The notes below the pieces were generated by a model. The model ran no database searches, was not told the origin of the DNA, and worked only from the letters and a program-made list of their open reading frames with translations. This document shows, one piece after another, positions 46,601-59,077 of a stretch of 64,000 bases of DNA. The position numbers were made by a program, and so were the translations under genes. The DNA is from Hibiscus mutabilis (lineage: Eukaryota; Streptophyta; Magnoliopsida; Malvales; Malvaceae), in assembly GCA_019671005.1 (NCBI GenBank), contig CM033718.1:5208001-5272000 (forward strand). The letters are read 5' to 3'. Each line of letters starts with the position of its first letter. The first letter of the stretch is position 1.

Positions 46601-49600
46601 GTGGAGAAGACATTTATATATGGTAAAAGCAGCAACAGGTTTTCCTTGACTGAACCCAATATCTTTTGAAACGCAATCGATCAGTGCATCAACATTCTCC
46701 TGTTGAGAGAATGGCAGAAAATATAGTTGACACACTGCAAAAGAGAAAAGGCTTGAAGACGCAAAAATCAATTGTAGGAAAACATACGTGTTGACGTTCA
46801 AGATTGGATCTTCTCAGTTTGCCATCAGTTTCTGCACCAACCTTCACTGGAGTCGCACTCTGTGGTTCCTGCGGTAACAACTCTTGTCATTAGTCACGCA
46901 ACAGAATCTAGATAAGTATGATCAGAAGTATTAAAATGATACGTAGCATACAATTGATTTGTTCAATTCATCCACATGGTGCCCATTTTCCAAATTCTGC
47001 AAAATTTCAAAGAAAAAGAATAATAGGAAACATCAACATAATGACTAATGAAACAGGATAATAAAAAAATAATGCTATATTTTACCAGAAAAACTGGAAT
47101 TGGTGGAAGCTGTGAAGTCTTCTTAACAGGTGAATTTAGCAGGGTTTGCTGCCTCAAAACTTGGTTTTCAGATTCAATGTCTGAAATCTTTTCTTCAAGA
47201 CTGCCAACAAAGAAGCAATGATAACCAGGAAAAAGACGGGGGAGAAATGAATAAACACAGTTTCAGCAATATCCGCATGCAAATGAGCTCTATCCCAGAT
47301 TCTGGTAGTTAACCGAACGAATTTATCTCAAAATATTTTTTCAGTAAGGGCACAAACTAACCTGTGCATAACAGTCTTCAACTGAACTATTTTTGATTCT
47401 GCATCCAAAGCTTGTTTCAACCTATCTTCGCTTATCTTGCTCGTCTCTTCAAACTTTTTCTCGGTTTCATCAATTTTCTTTTCCAACAAACTCACCATTG
47501 CCTGTAGATAATCAACGAGAAATATAATTATGAAATAAGTGTTCTCTTAAAGAACAACCCCAAGATACCCTTAGATTATCGTACGTTCACTATATCTTTA
47601 TGCAAATACAGATATTAGACAGCCTCCTTACCTTCAGTTTTTCATTCTCATTTGTAAGCTTCTCAAGCATCACTGGATCCATCACCGGAACCTCCTGAAT
47701 TATAGGGACTATCTCAGCTACCTTTTTGGCAGCCTCACGTTCCTTAGCAAGCAAATCTTTGGTTTCTTTAAATTGAAGTTGTATGTCTTGCAAAGCAGAC
47801 TGTAGCTTTGCATTTTCTTGTGTTTTAGCGTCTTCCATGTCAACCTACAGGGTAAGACGGGAAATTATAAATTATGAGAAGAAAATGTTAAAACTATTTT
47901 CAATTAAAATTTAAAACTAAATTTAAATGGAATACATTCTTAATCTGAAATAAAATCCAAAAGTGGCTGGCTGGAAATACAGACAGGGATAACATAAGAA
48001 TACACTACAATAAATGCAAATATAATAAGTTATTTATCTAAAGCAGCTAAAATTCAAGATGGGCAGTCAAATACAACTGACAACCTCATAACCTACAACA
48101 TTTAAAGCATGAGATAGGCGTAAAAAAAATTAATGTCCTTTCTCCGTAACAAAGCACATCAAATAAAAAACACAATGTTTTGATGGAAACCCACTAGCCA
48201 AGCCACAATGCCTCCATTCGGCATATCATCCTTGCCTCTAATGGATTAGCTATGTTTTACCAGATACAACACAAACAGAGAAAAAGAAGCATGCGTGCAA
48301 CAAAACAAAAGAAAGAACTAGCTACAGTTAACTTATTATCATGAGCTTACCCTCATTCGTTTCTCCAGCTGTAGCCTCCATGTCAGTTCCTCAACCTGCT
48401 TTTCTAGTTTGTTCTTTGCGGCTTGCAAAGCTCCAGTTTCCCTAGCAGCCTGCAAATAAAAAAATAACAAAAAACAGAGGGATGCATAAATAAATAAATA
48501 TGTCAAAGATGGTAAGACCATAGATATTTGGTTTTTGATTATCTAGAGCATAAGAATCTTGAATAGACTTTTATCTTAAGGCTTTGCTTGGTAGAGTGGA
48601 AAGAAAATCGGAAGGATGGGAAATTAAAGGGTAGAAAGTGGAAAATGGAAAATTAATATTTTCTTTTTATTGGTGTGTTTGGTAGTAAGGATGGAAAAAT
48701 TCGAAGAAATTTGTATTTTCTTTCCATTCATTGCTTGGTAGAGTTGAAAAATGGGAGGAAAGAAAATGAAGCTTTGAAAAGTTCATATTTCGAACTAACT
48801 AGCATCTCTCCCATATTTCATCTCCTCTTTTCCTTTCAAGTTTGGAATTACCGAATTATTTATTTTTACGGATGGAAAATGATCATCCCTCTCATTTTCT
48901 TTCCCCTCGCTTTCTTTCCAACCAAGAACACTCAAAATTTATTTTCTTTCCATTTTCCCTTCCCTCCTTTTCCATTTTTCCACCCAACCAAGCAAAGCCG
49001 GGATGAAAAAATAAAAAATAACCCTATAAATATATCATAGCAAAGCTGCAACTTATGTGCTCTGATTTCAATTTTAAGCAAAGAAGGGAACCACCAAACA
49101 CAATTGTGCCAAATGCCGCCCATTTTCAAAGATCTAAAAGATGGTTGACAGCGATTTATAAATAAAAAGTTTGATGGAAAGAACAAAATATACCATCTTA
49201 AGCTTCCGCAGTTCTTTGCGAGCAAGTTTTCCTCTCCATGCACATTGTGTTGCAATTGCTGCTTTCTTCAACTTCAGATAATGCAACCGGGCCAAGTACT
49301 TGCGACATTGACTCTGTTAAGTACAATAAAAGTCATTCCAAGTTTTTGTTTTTAAATAACTTTGAAAAAAGAGGTTCAACCACTGAAACCAAAATTGGAA
49401 AGGTAACACAATTTTCAAAACAATTTAAAATCCTTGACCTACCTGAATTATTATTGCTGCTCTGGTCTGCCTTCTGAAGCGTAGCTCATTGCGAGCAACC
49501 ATCCCCCGCATGCCAGTTTGAATGGAAACAGCAGAAGAAAACAATTCTTTATAAGCTTTCCTGGCAAGATGCATACGCAAATCTCTCTGGATCCTCAAAC

Positions 49601-52600
49601 TGGCTGCTTCTCTTCTCATGCCTTCGTAAACTTTGCGAGCAAGTTGTCCTGAAATCAGCAAGGGGGGAAACTATAAACAGACGCACATAATAAGAATGGC
49701 TTAATAGATGGTAAATTTAGTTAATTTACAACTGCTACACCCAGAAATGCATTAACAAGAATAAATACCTCTGCAGACAGATTGAATCTGTAATGCAGAT
49801 AGGCGAAGCATAACGAAACTTCTGCGAGCTAAATAAGAACGAATTTTCCTCTGGATAATGCTAGCAGATCTTCCTACGACTTCAGTCCTACGGGTATCTA
49901 GTTCAGCCATTTGACCAGCCCTGAGAAAAACCTTTGTCTTACCAATCTGCCAAAAATAAAATAGCATCAGTGTGATCTCTCCCAAAATCCAATCATATAG
50001 ATGTATAAAACATGTGAGTAAACAATCATGAAACAAGTGGATGCATATACAATTTGTTCAAAAGCAATGAATGAACTCACACCTGGAGGGTGCCTGTTCC
50101 ATATGCATGTATGCGACATGATGCTAACATCTTCAAGCAAGATATTAAAATGCTAATAAAATTAGACAATATTGAGCACTTATAACATCACGTTTGTGGC
50201 TTGAAAGCCAAAAAGTTAGATCTGCACGTGACAAGTGTGGTTGCTAGTGTCCAGGAATTTTTCAAGTGCACTAGGAGGGGAGGGGGAGTTTCCGGAGTTG
50301 TTCCCTAGCAAATCCAAACTTGAGCTGTTTACCAAAAAACAAGTTAACGTCTACGCCAATTAGATCTCACGACAGATGAGTAAAGTTGAATCTCCTCTTT
50401 TTGTGATTCGGGATAAGAAAAATGCTAAACATAAATATTTAAATAACTTCCAGTAGCATATTTGTCTGCAAGCTTTTAGTAACGTCTTGATGACAAGGGA
50501 TTTTGCATGATGTATGCTACCGATACACACAAAAAAAAATGGTACTAATGCAAGGAAACTCAATATACTAAGAGACTGTTTGAATGTCCATCAGACATTT
50601 ACCTGATAGCCTTGAAGTCCGACCTTCTCTAGAAGCTTTTTGCATGCAGCAACCTCGTCAGAACTAACATGAATAATGAATGGGTCAGGGTACAGTTTGG
50701 AAGAAACCTCCTGAGAGCAAAGAAAATTATTAACTGTACCTTCCATCCAAAACTTCAGGTGCAAGGAGGCCAAATCGGTCTACAAATTCATCAAATTGTT
50801 TTCTAGTAGGATATCCTGCACAGCTAATCCTGATTGCCTCCATAACTCCCTGAAGTGAGACAAACAATGTCAATAAGTAGGAAAGCAGTTCTAATTAAAC
50901 ACCAAATATGCATTTCAGTTCAACCTCGTAAAATCATTCTTACCCCACACCGAAGTTGTTGCAGAACATCCTTATTCTCAAATATTGATGGCTTAAGAAG
51001 ATTATTGGGCTTTACACAACGTATGTAATGAGGCTCAGTGGAACTGAGGGTTTCAAGTAATGCTTGTAATTGTTGCTGTGTAATACAAAAAGAGCATTCG
51101 TAGTCCATTAGGCTGGGGGAAAAGGTAATAATGTGCATTTAAGAAACACAAACACCAGCACACCTTAAATCGAGAACCTATTGATGAGAATTTTGACGAT
51201 TTGGAAGATTCCTCAGCTGAAGGTGGAAATAAACCGGAAACAAAGGAACATTTTGAAGCACTCAAAAGGGACTGATGTTCAGCTACAACATAATCTTTGT
51301 TCTTGTCCAGGAACAACTCTGTTTGATAAGTGACCTGAAAAAAGAACATTAAGAAAAATCCATTAACTAACTTATTGGTTTTGTTCTATGACATGAATTT
51401 ATTACAAAGTGAAAGAAAACATACATCACCAGCATAATGGCAAATTGTGAAGTCGCTACGAGACAATTTGGGCTTGCTGAACCGCTTATGGTTTTTAAAA
51501 GTCTGATACAGCTTCTGGGCAAATGTTTCATGCGTTGATCTCGGAAACATGCTTTTAAAATTTAAAAGGGGACATACAAGAGAGGAAAAACTTCATCAAC
51601 ATCACACAACAGTAGGATATAATTTATAAACAATATTTAGGTAGCTGATAGAAAGTTTAGCCGAAATTTGACACGTCAAAAAACAAGTAAATGCAAGCTA
51701 CATCTTACCAAGCCTCATCTAGAAGAGCAATTATGCCACCTGGTTTCTGCAAAACAAGAACAGGGAAAATGAAAAACACATAACACCCAGATAACAGTTT
51801 GGACCATCTAACACTTTTGATTCACTGATGTGATTAACGAAAGCCCACCCAAGTCTAAGAATATGATTGGTAAGAATGTTGGAAAAAAACAAATTAAAAA
51901 AATAGAACAAGAAAATATTTCTTTGTGGCCAGAGGAAAGGAAGAGAGAAAAATGAGAGAGCACCAGAAACGCCCGAAAGAGAAATTCTTAAGAAGAATAA
52001 AGGTAGTTTCTCAAGCACAGAGATAACAGGGATTACAGGCACAAGAGTACTCAAAGAAGTTAGCACCAGAAATCGTCAAAGTACAATGATAATTAATAAA
52101 TCAATACCAACATCGAACAAGGATGATACTAATGCAAGGCTCAAAATAATGTTTGGATATAAAAAGGAAATTATTGCCGCATGGTAGTATTTATATAATT
52201 TAAGTATTAATTAACTGAACCGTTACTCTTCTATCATTTTCAAGCAGCTAGCTTGAAGCAAGCATTCATTGCTTACACAAGAAACTCATCTAAGACATGT
52301 TAGAGAAAAAAAGAACTAATATCTTTGGTCTAGTTATAAGTGAGTGGCTAAGCTTACTTATAACTATTACAACATCTGACAATTCATCCATCTCCCGTCT
52401 AGACTCTTATCTCATCATTCTTTCCCAAATTTCTTCTCTTGTTTTTCAAGCTGGTAATTTTACATCACAATTGATGGGTCAGGTTTTTGCCCATGTTATA
52501 AATTTTTCAACAAGAATAAAGCGTCAAGGTTGCCCTTAGCAGTTAGCACATTATCTTCTATATAGCATGAAAATAACACTACATTTAAGCAACATCCAAC

Positions 52601-55600
52601 ATGAAGTATAGAAAAGTTTTTGGCATTTTGGATTATCAAACATCTAGGTAATTTCATTTGTCAAGGAGATGACTAAAAGATCTTGTAAATAACCACAACA
52701 TTAGATAGATTATTCGTCATTAACATCCATCCTAAACATGTTCCGTGGAAACAAAGAACGTTAAACATGGATTCAACTAGAACTGAGATAACTTAGACAA
52801 AAATGTAAGGGAGTGAGAAAAGAGTGACAAGCATGAATGTATGGTTCAAGCAGATGTGCCATAACACAAATTTCTTTTAATAGAGATTTACAGCCAATAA
52901 CACAAAACCAACTCCAGAGTTTTGCACAGAGATTGGATTTTATGAGTGTGAACATTGGAGGAGTAGATGATACAATACTAAACCAATCTGTAAAAGACCA
53001 GCCAAATTCCTTGGAGAGATAGATTCAACAGACCTTTTCAATGAGGTCCAGAATATCCTGATTATCAACAAATTCAATGTAGCTCCAATTAATCTCTTCT
53101 TTCGTATACTCTTCTTGCTCCATTTTGAAGACGTGCTGAGGCAGAATATTTTAGGTGTCACAAACTACAGAACAAAAAAAAAAAAAGAAATGTTAAGCAT
53201 GAGGTGGATATGTCTTTCATAAACAAACCTGGTTGAAATGCTGCTGCAATTTCTCATTTGTCAAGTTAATGCAGAATTGCTCAAAACTGCAAAGAAGGTG
53301 GTACATCAAACATGAGATAAACAGAAGGCAAGCATCCAAAAGGTCAGTCATTAATTTTAATCATGATTAACTTTATATATTATAGAATCCAAATAAGAAG
53401 CACAATGAGAACTAACATTCCGTGAAGTCTCCATGGAACTATACACAATCAATGCCAAACCATACAAACTACATGATCATATACCAGTCTCTTCTCTCTT
53501 GATGGCAGCAGCAGTGACAATGCCAACATGATTTACAACCCAGATATTAGTGTACAGGTCTTATCACGACTATACCAGCCTTGATGCCAGATACTAAACT
53601 TCATCATTTAAATGACACTACTGTATTTATGTGCACATCAATTTTGGAATTCATCGTAAAACTCTTGAAGGACATGTATCACAACTAAAACATATTCATG
53701 AGCAAGATAACAAGCTCAACAATATATTTAATTTCAAGTTGCTCATCCAAACCTACAGAATCGAATAGCATAACCTTTCATTCCACACTTGGCAGAAGCT
53801 ATGACATCAAAAATCCAATAACTCTATTCAAAAAAATATCTGATAACTAAAAGTAAAATAAGGGCCAAATTTCAAAATAAAAAAGATACATATCTTGGAA
53901 ACTGATTTTAAACCTCCAGTCAACCAATTGACATGTTTGCTTTGTTAAAATTATCAAAAGGAAAAATCAATTCCACAAGAAAATAAAAACACGGGCACGT
54001 GCAAAGACCAGGGGACCAAAAAAACAAAATTAGACGTGAAAATTTAACAATTCTGAACATGCCTTAGAAAAAAAGCATACAGAATAAATGCCAATCGGAC
54101 TTAGATTTATATATGCTGCATTCCAAACCCATGAACAGTGTTCAATGCAACAGATGCTCCGAGAAACTAGGAAAATGTGACAAGATAAACAATACAGCAT
54201 AACCAATTACATATGTCCAAACGAATTAAATACTTCAGAAAGAAATATTTGGTGACAAGATAATCATAGCATGACAGTCAGGAAAATGTGATTTTAATTT
54301 AAAGGGTGACAAGCAGCATATAGCTAAGCAATTATTAACAGAGAAAGTAAAATGCACGCGTACTTGTTAAGGCAACGAATGCCCTATATCCTAAAGCTCT
54401 AGAGAAAACTATCTTGACCACTACAAAAAAATGAAACTTCATTGCCAAATCAGATCCATCAAGAGAAATAAGTTTGTTGAGAGTTAATAGTAAGAGTGAA
54501 CGCATATCAGGCCAAAACTGCATGAAACCAGAAGAGAGAAATACTTGTGTGCAGAACATCCAAATGAACCACCTTTACCATGCCTTAACAAATGGGATTA
54601 GGTCTCTCAAAACACTGCTTCTTTTATTGTCAAATAATAAATGACTGTCAAAAGTATTAACTGTGGCTCATGAGACAACTTCCATTTCTATTCATTGGTT
54701 TCAGAAAACCAACTTCGGTCAATTATGAAAACAACAGGCATACCGGTTAAGCACCTGTTAGTCTTGAAACTCTCAAATCCATAAATATCCAGCACCCCAA
54801 TTAAAAACTTTGAGTCAGGATCTTGACCAATTGAACTATTGATCTTATCCACGATCCTGTGGAATTTTAAAAAACATAGTCAGGAATAAATGTCCAAAAC
54901 AGAACAAAAACAAATAATAAGCAGAGTCAACTCTGAAGTGTTTCTAATAGGACAAAAGAAGTGAACCATACCAGTCAAACAACCTCGAGTACACAATTTT
55001 AGCCAAAGCATCTCTACTAAGAGCAGCAGATGCCGGATCCAGCCATTTAGTAATGGTTTCATCACGAGTTACAATAACACGCTTACACAAAGAATCTTCC
55101 AGTAACTTCTCATCGCACCTATATAAAACCGGGGATTAAACATGCTCTCTTTCTCTCATAAAACAACATATAAAAATGAACAAATATCAAAGAAATGTCT
55201 TTCAGCCTATGTTAGTGCAAGTCCATAAGTTGTACACTTACACGAAAAGCTCAGCAGCAGTCCTCAGATGGAATCGAGATTTTTCATCTTTGGGTACTGA
55301 TGAGTCCATTTCCTTCCCTTTAGCAAATTCAATGTTCCCAAGATGGAGAATTGCCGCCACAACCCGGAATATTGCATTCTGAGAAATGGCAGAAGCAACA
55401 AACAATAGGACACAGTTTAGAGAACAATATGCTTAAGGATAATCTTACAGGAAGATGTTTCATTAACATACCTGCTCGTCAGAACTTATTCCAACAACAT
55501 CCATCGCCTTCCTTGTTGCAATATATTCCTTAGAATCATCAACTCCATCCAACTCATAGCAATTAGATTGGTTCAGATAGTGAAACGTTCTTGGGTTTCC

Positions 55601-57680
55601 TAATTTGTACCGCTCAATATCCTGCAAACTAAAAGAGAATGAAAAGCACGACAGGAGGAAACAAACATTCAAAAGCATGAGAATTGACAATCTGAAGCAT
55701 TACAATCTCAGATATGAAAATTTGTACTCTTTCCAAACATATAAAATGCTACTCACAAACTGCACATCAATCCATAAGTGAACAAAATTGTAGGTCCAAG
55801 ATTTTCCTACTCTTATATAATCATGATATATTGAGCAAACTGCTAAAAAGGGCTTTCAAGAACTCCCTCATATTGGGTCCTCTATACCACTACTATAACA
55901 AGCTATGAACGTCTGAGATGCCAGGAAATCCAATACAAAATCATTAGACATCAAACTAGGAAAATAATAGATATGATACACCAACACGATTTTGAATCCG
56001 AGTTATTTGGTTAAAGGGAAAAAAAAGTGAACAAGGAGCCACACTTTGAACCCAGGTAGTAGAGATTAAATTTATATTTGTAAGACAAGTGTCAGCAAGT
56101 GCATCAAAAGGACACAATCGATCACAGAATCTTGCTATCTTAGAGGCTTCTAATAACCTTTCCTCACCTAAATGGCACGCAATGCCAGTAGTCAATTCTC
56201 ATCCTGCCCAATCTATTTATTCATTGATTAATGTGAAAGATACGCAAGTCCACAACTTAAGATAATCCATAACTTTTAGATCTAAAGATGAAGAATGCTT
56301 TTTGAGGGATTGAATACAAGAACATATTGTATCAAATACTTTATAAGCAATCAAAAGTCACTCACCTCTGGTGGTGCGGCACAAAGCATGTAGAAACAGT
56401 GATAATTTCTCTCTGGGTCAGACACTTGACAAACACGTGATCTTTCTAGCAAATAAGTTCTGATTGCAGCTCCTGAGATCCTTCCACCCCGATCAAATTG
56501 AATCTCCACAAACTTACCAAAACGACTACATCATTCAAAATAATGCAAATAATGATTAAAAACCGATGACTTTGATGTAGAATCTACCGTCCATGCAGTA
56601 TGTTAAAATTGATAATAAATATTATTACCTTGAGTTATTGTTCCTGACGGTCTTTGCATTACCAAATGCTTCTAAAACAGGGTTGGACTGCAGATTAGTT
56701 CAAATCAAAAACAAATATTGTTGAACACAGTTGCTAGGATGATACATTCAAACTATAAACATTAGACTTAGTTACAAAGATCAAAATTCACTGCCACATT
56801 TACCTCTAGAACTTGCTGCTCAACTGATCTTCCTTCAGAAGCAGCTCTACCCCCCATGTAAGCAAGATACCGCATAAGCAATTTTGTACTTTCTGTTTTT
56901 CCAGCCCCACTTTCACCACTAACCAAAATAGACTGGCTTATTCCCTCATTGATCATTAGCCTGCAATAACAGGGACATCAATTTTCATTGTCAAAAAACA
57001 AGTTATCATACAAAATGAACTTCTAGTCGGAATAGCAGGGTACCTGTAAGCAGCATCTGCTACAGCAAAGGGGTGTGGACTCAACTCACCAAAGGCTGCC
57101 CCTTTATATTGAGCCATCATATGGCTGCTGTAAAGATGAGGTAGTTTTCTGAACGGGTTTACTGCAATCAATATATTTCCTGTATACGTCTGGAAGCACC
57201 ATTCAAGACAATTATCTCCTTTTGTCAGCAAAATTTTGAAATTTGATGCAACAAAATTATTTCACCCAAGTTAATAGATGCAACACATCACAAAAGAAAA
57301 AGTAAAACATACATCCAATACTATTCCAGTATATGCCTGAAGGCATCATTCCGGAATTGCCTCCTTTTATTAGTTAGTTCGAGAACATGATGAAACATAA
57401 AGATGTCGCCAACAAAAATCAATGCCATATACCACAAAGAAAGCAAATACATCAATTCGGTCAAAGAAAAATGAAGGAAAAACACAAAAGAAAACCCACA
57501 CACGGAAAGGAGGTAAACATTTGCTTGAAATCTTACATATATTTCCTTCATATCGTATCTCGATTTTAAATTCTGCAGGACTCCCGGTTCATGCAAGTAA
57601 GCCAGCTTTGTCATATCATCAACTCCACAAGGTGGGGCCTCAGCATCTTTAGGATAGACATTTGAAGCCTTGACAACAAT
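43648..57680 (-). CDS. Class XI myosin heavy chain, 37 exons, start exon not in window
   Basis: Actin-based motor that moves organelles in plant cells. The exons, all with GT-AG borders, join into 1,467 codons plus stop: 57537-57680, 57044-57189, 56804-56960, 56629-56687, 56366-56525, 55472-55621, 55242-55378, 54972-55118, 54755-54856, 53229-53286, 53034-53135, 51709-51746, 51425-51551, 51164-51334, 50944-51075, 50740-50849, 50603-50663, 49769-49946, 49443-49648, 49194-49313, 48351-48449, 47632-47844, 47362-47501, 47086-47200, 46952-46996, 46788-46868, 46529-46699, 46008-46163, 45732-45917, 45492-45620, 45311-45381, 45130-45229, 44942-44998, 44311-44367, 44142-44222, 43967-44049, 43648-43762. 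The P-loop GESGAGKT is at residues 112-119 of this product, switch I NNNSSRFG at 165-172 and switch II DIYGFE at 390-395. Six IQ motifs follow (about 693-833), then a coiled coil (about 836-1020) and a globular cargo-binding tail with DIL domain to the end. About 45 N-terminal residues are missing. It resembles the MYA1/MYA2 (XI-1/XI-2) branch, but I do not assign the exact paralogue. Confidence 0.95.
44276..44303. repeat. G14 run and GA tract inside an 88-bp myosin intron
   Basis: Fourteen G in a row (44276-44289) followed by a GA-rich stretch. On the gene strand this is a CT tract plus C14 placed within 35 bases downstream of the donor site of the exon ending at 44311. The intron spans 44223-44310. 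Confidence 0.9.
48580..48999. mobile_element. MITE-like element in a myosin intron
   Basis: GGCTTTGCTTGGT at 48580-48592 and its inverse at 48987-48999 bound a block of about 420 bp. Its arms remain similar inward, with GGAAAGAAAATxGGAAGG-type runs against their inverse on the right. It lies in the 744-bp intron between the exons at 49194-49313 and 48351-48449. TIRs of this GCTTTGCTTGG type are common in plant hAT-like MITEs. The duplication is not evident. The long plus-strand frame at 48675-49040 is a by-product. Confidence 0.65.
51747..53033. other. Large myosin intron
   Basis: Intron of 1,287 bp between the exons coding for [14 protein letters not shown] and [13 protein letters not shown] see no element ends or coding in it. 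The other long intron, 53287-54754 (1,468 bp), is likewise featureless. Confidence 0.7.
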
Positions 57681-57805
57681 CTGTTGCAAAAGCATGGAAA
57701 AGTAAAATTAAGCAACCAACTCATCCAAGCCTTCTACGTTCTCAATGGATGCCCATAATATCATACTAAACTGATTAACATGTAAAAGGGGGAGGGGAAG
57801 AAAAG
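57681..57805 (-). other. Myosin intron remnant upstream of the first visible exon
   Basis: It begins with a good acceptor (CAG before 57680 on the gene strand) and contains no further exon. It ends at AAAAG (57801-57805), the base block next to the copia LTR, which may be one copy of a target duplication whose partner lies beyond 64000. Confidence 0.7.
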
Positions 57806-58048
57806 TGTAGGTTGGAACCGTGTATATACTTAATTTTACTGATGTAAATTCTATCCTAATCAGAAGTTTAATTGTATAGGAACTTTATCTTAATTAGAGA
57901 CAAAGTGATAACTCTAGAGGTAGCCTAATTTAACTAGAACTCATGTACTAAGTCTTTAAAACAGAATTCTGCCTATGTACATTAATTGAGATGAATAAAT
58001 ATTCGAAAAGAGATTTTTCTCTACTCTCGTGTTTCTCTATTTTCTACA
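57806..58048 (+). repeat. Element D 5' LTR
   Basis: Starts TGTAGGTTGGAACC and ends TTCTACA, 243 bp, preceded by AAAAG. The partner LTR is outside the window, so the left boundary rests on the TG start and the primer site only. Confidence 0.7.
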
Positions 58049-58121
58049 TGGTATCAGTTTAGGTTCGATCCTTCCTTATTCTCGAAACAAAACCTTCGAT
58101 CTTTTCTCTATTTCTAAAACC

Positions 58122-58562
58122 ATGGTTGCACCAGGCAGTTCTGATGTTCCTCGAGCATCTAATTCTTCTGAAATCAATTCTCAACCTAGCCCTCGTACCT
58201 CTGATTTCCATTTATCAGAAAATTCTCTTTCTCCAATTACCTCCTATACGTTGAATGGCAACAACTATTTACCCTGGTCTCAATCAGTGGAACTCTACAT
58301 CACTGGCAGAAGAAAGGCTATTATTTCTAGTGAAATAATGCTTTGTCATTTTAGGTTAGGACACCCAAATTTTCATTATCTTGCAAGACTGTTCCCTAAG
58401 TTATTTCTCAATAAAACTCCATCTTCTTATACTTGTGATAACTGCCAATTTGCTAAACACACAAGACAAAGTTTTGCCCCATCTACGTTCAAACCTTCTG
58501 CACCATTCTCAATAATCCGTAGTGACATTTGGGGCCCTCCTAAAGTAAAAAAATGTATCTAG
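58122..58562 (+). pseudogene. Element D gag N-terminus fused to pre-integrase (internal deletion)
   Basis: The frame opens MVAPGSSDVPRASNSSEINS and carries the copia gag start TYTLNGNNYLPWSQSVELYI-like segment (YTLNGNNYLPWSQSVELYI). After RRKAIISSEI it jumps straight to the pre-integrase zinc region MLCHFRLGHPNFHYLARLFP, with CDNCQFAKHTRQ. Most of gag, the zinc knuckle and the protease are therefore missing. The frame stays open across the junction for about 145 codons and ends after SDIWGPPKVKKCI. Loss of gag and protease makes it non-autonomous. Confidence 0.85.
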
Positions 58563-58816
58563 GTCAAGATGGTTTATTTCATTTATCGATGATCATTCTA
58601 GGACAACATGGACCTACCTAATGAAAGAAAAATCTGGGGCTGAAAATATCTTTAAAACCTTCCATAAGATGGTAGAAACTCAATTTGAGGGAACCGTTAA
58701 AATCCTAAAAAGTGATAATGGAAGTGAGTGCCTTACTAAGACCCTGGGTTCCTACTTTAAAGAAAAATGTATCTACCATATTACTTCTTGTATTAATTCC
58801 CGTCAACAGAATGGGG
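58563..58816 (+). pseudogene. Element D integrase core, first half
   Basis: It reads FIDDHSRTTWTYLMKEKSG, KTFHKMVETQFEGTVKILKS, then DNGSECLTKTLGSYF (second catalytic Asp) and RQQNGV. The frame is cut at that point by the LTR of element E inserted in the codons for the QQNGVAERKN motif. Confidence 0.88.
58812..58816. repeat. Target-site duplication of element E, TGGGG (left copy)
   Basis: TGGGG precedes the LTR at 58817 and follows the LTR that ends at 63347 (63348-63352). It proves that E inserted into the integrase of D. Confidence 0.88.
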
Positions 58817-59063
58817 TGTAGAATAGGGTATTTGATACAGAGGAAAAAAATGTTCTCTGTTAATTTTTTACTTACTTTAAAAAGAATACAAGACGAGTCT
58901 TTTTATAGAAGACTTGTTACAAGGGTTTAAATTACAGATAAACTATGAGAGTCCTTATCTCTATCTAATCAGATAAAGGAATTAGAGTTAATCTAAACTA
59001 CCTCTAACTAATAACAATTATAGAAGAAATAAAACTCTAATTTACAAATGTCTACAGCTTACA
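58817..59063 (-). repeat. Element E 3' LTR
   Basis: TGTAGAATAGGG to CAGCTTACA on the plus strand. The minus-strand TATA-type sequence TATAAAAAG is at 58899-58907. It has a tandem tact/act insertion of 4 bp relative to the other LTR. Confidence 0.92.
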
Positions 59064-59077
59064 CTCCCCCTCAAGCT
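59064..59077 (-). other. Element E polypurine tract
   Basis: The minus strand reads AGCTTGAGGGGGAG directly before the 3' LTR. The TGA inside it (59071-59073) is also the expected stop codon of pol. Confidence 0.8.

Noticed and set aside
48675..49040. A 121-codon plus-strand frame inside a myosin intron
   Set aside because: It lies within the MITE-like block and is made of its repeats; no domain or codon bias supports it.
57387..57652. Plus-strand frames over the first visible myosin exon
   Set aside because: Antisense to a well-supported exon, low-complexity Lys/His content, no recognisable domain.
58621..58821. Reading D and E as one element with duplicated integrase
   Set aside because: The TGGGG duplication, opposite strands and LTRs at 58817 and 63105 show that E is a separate insertion.
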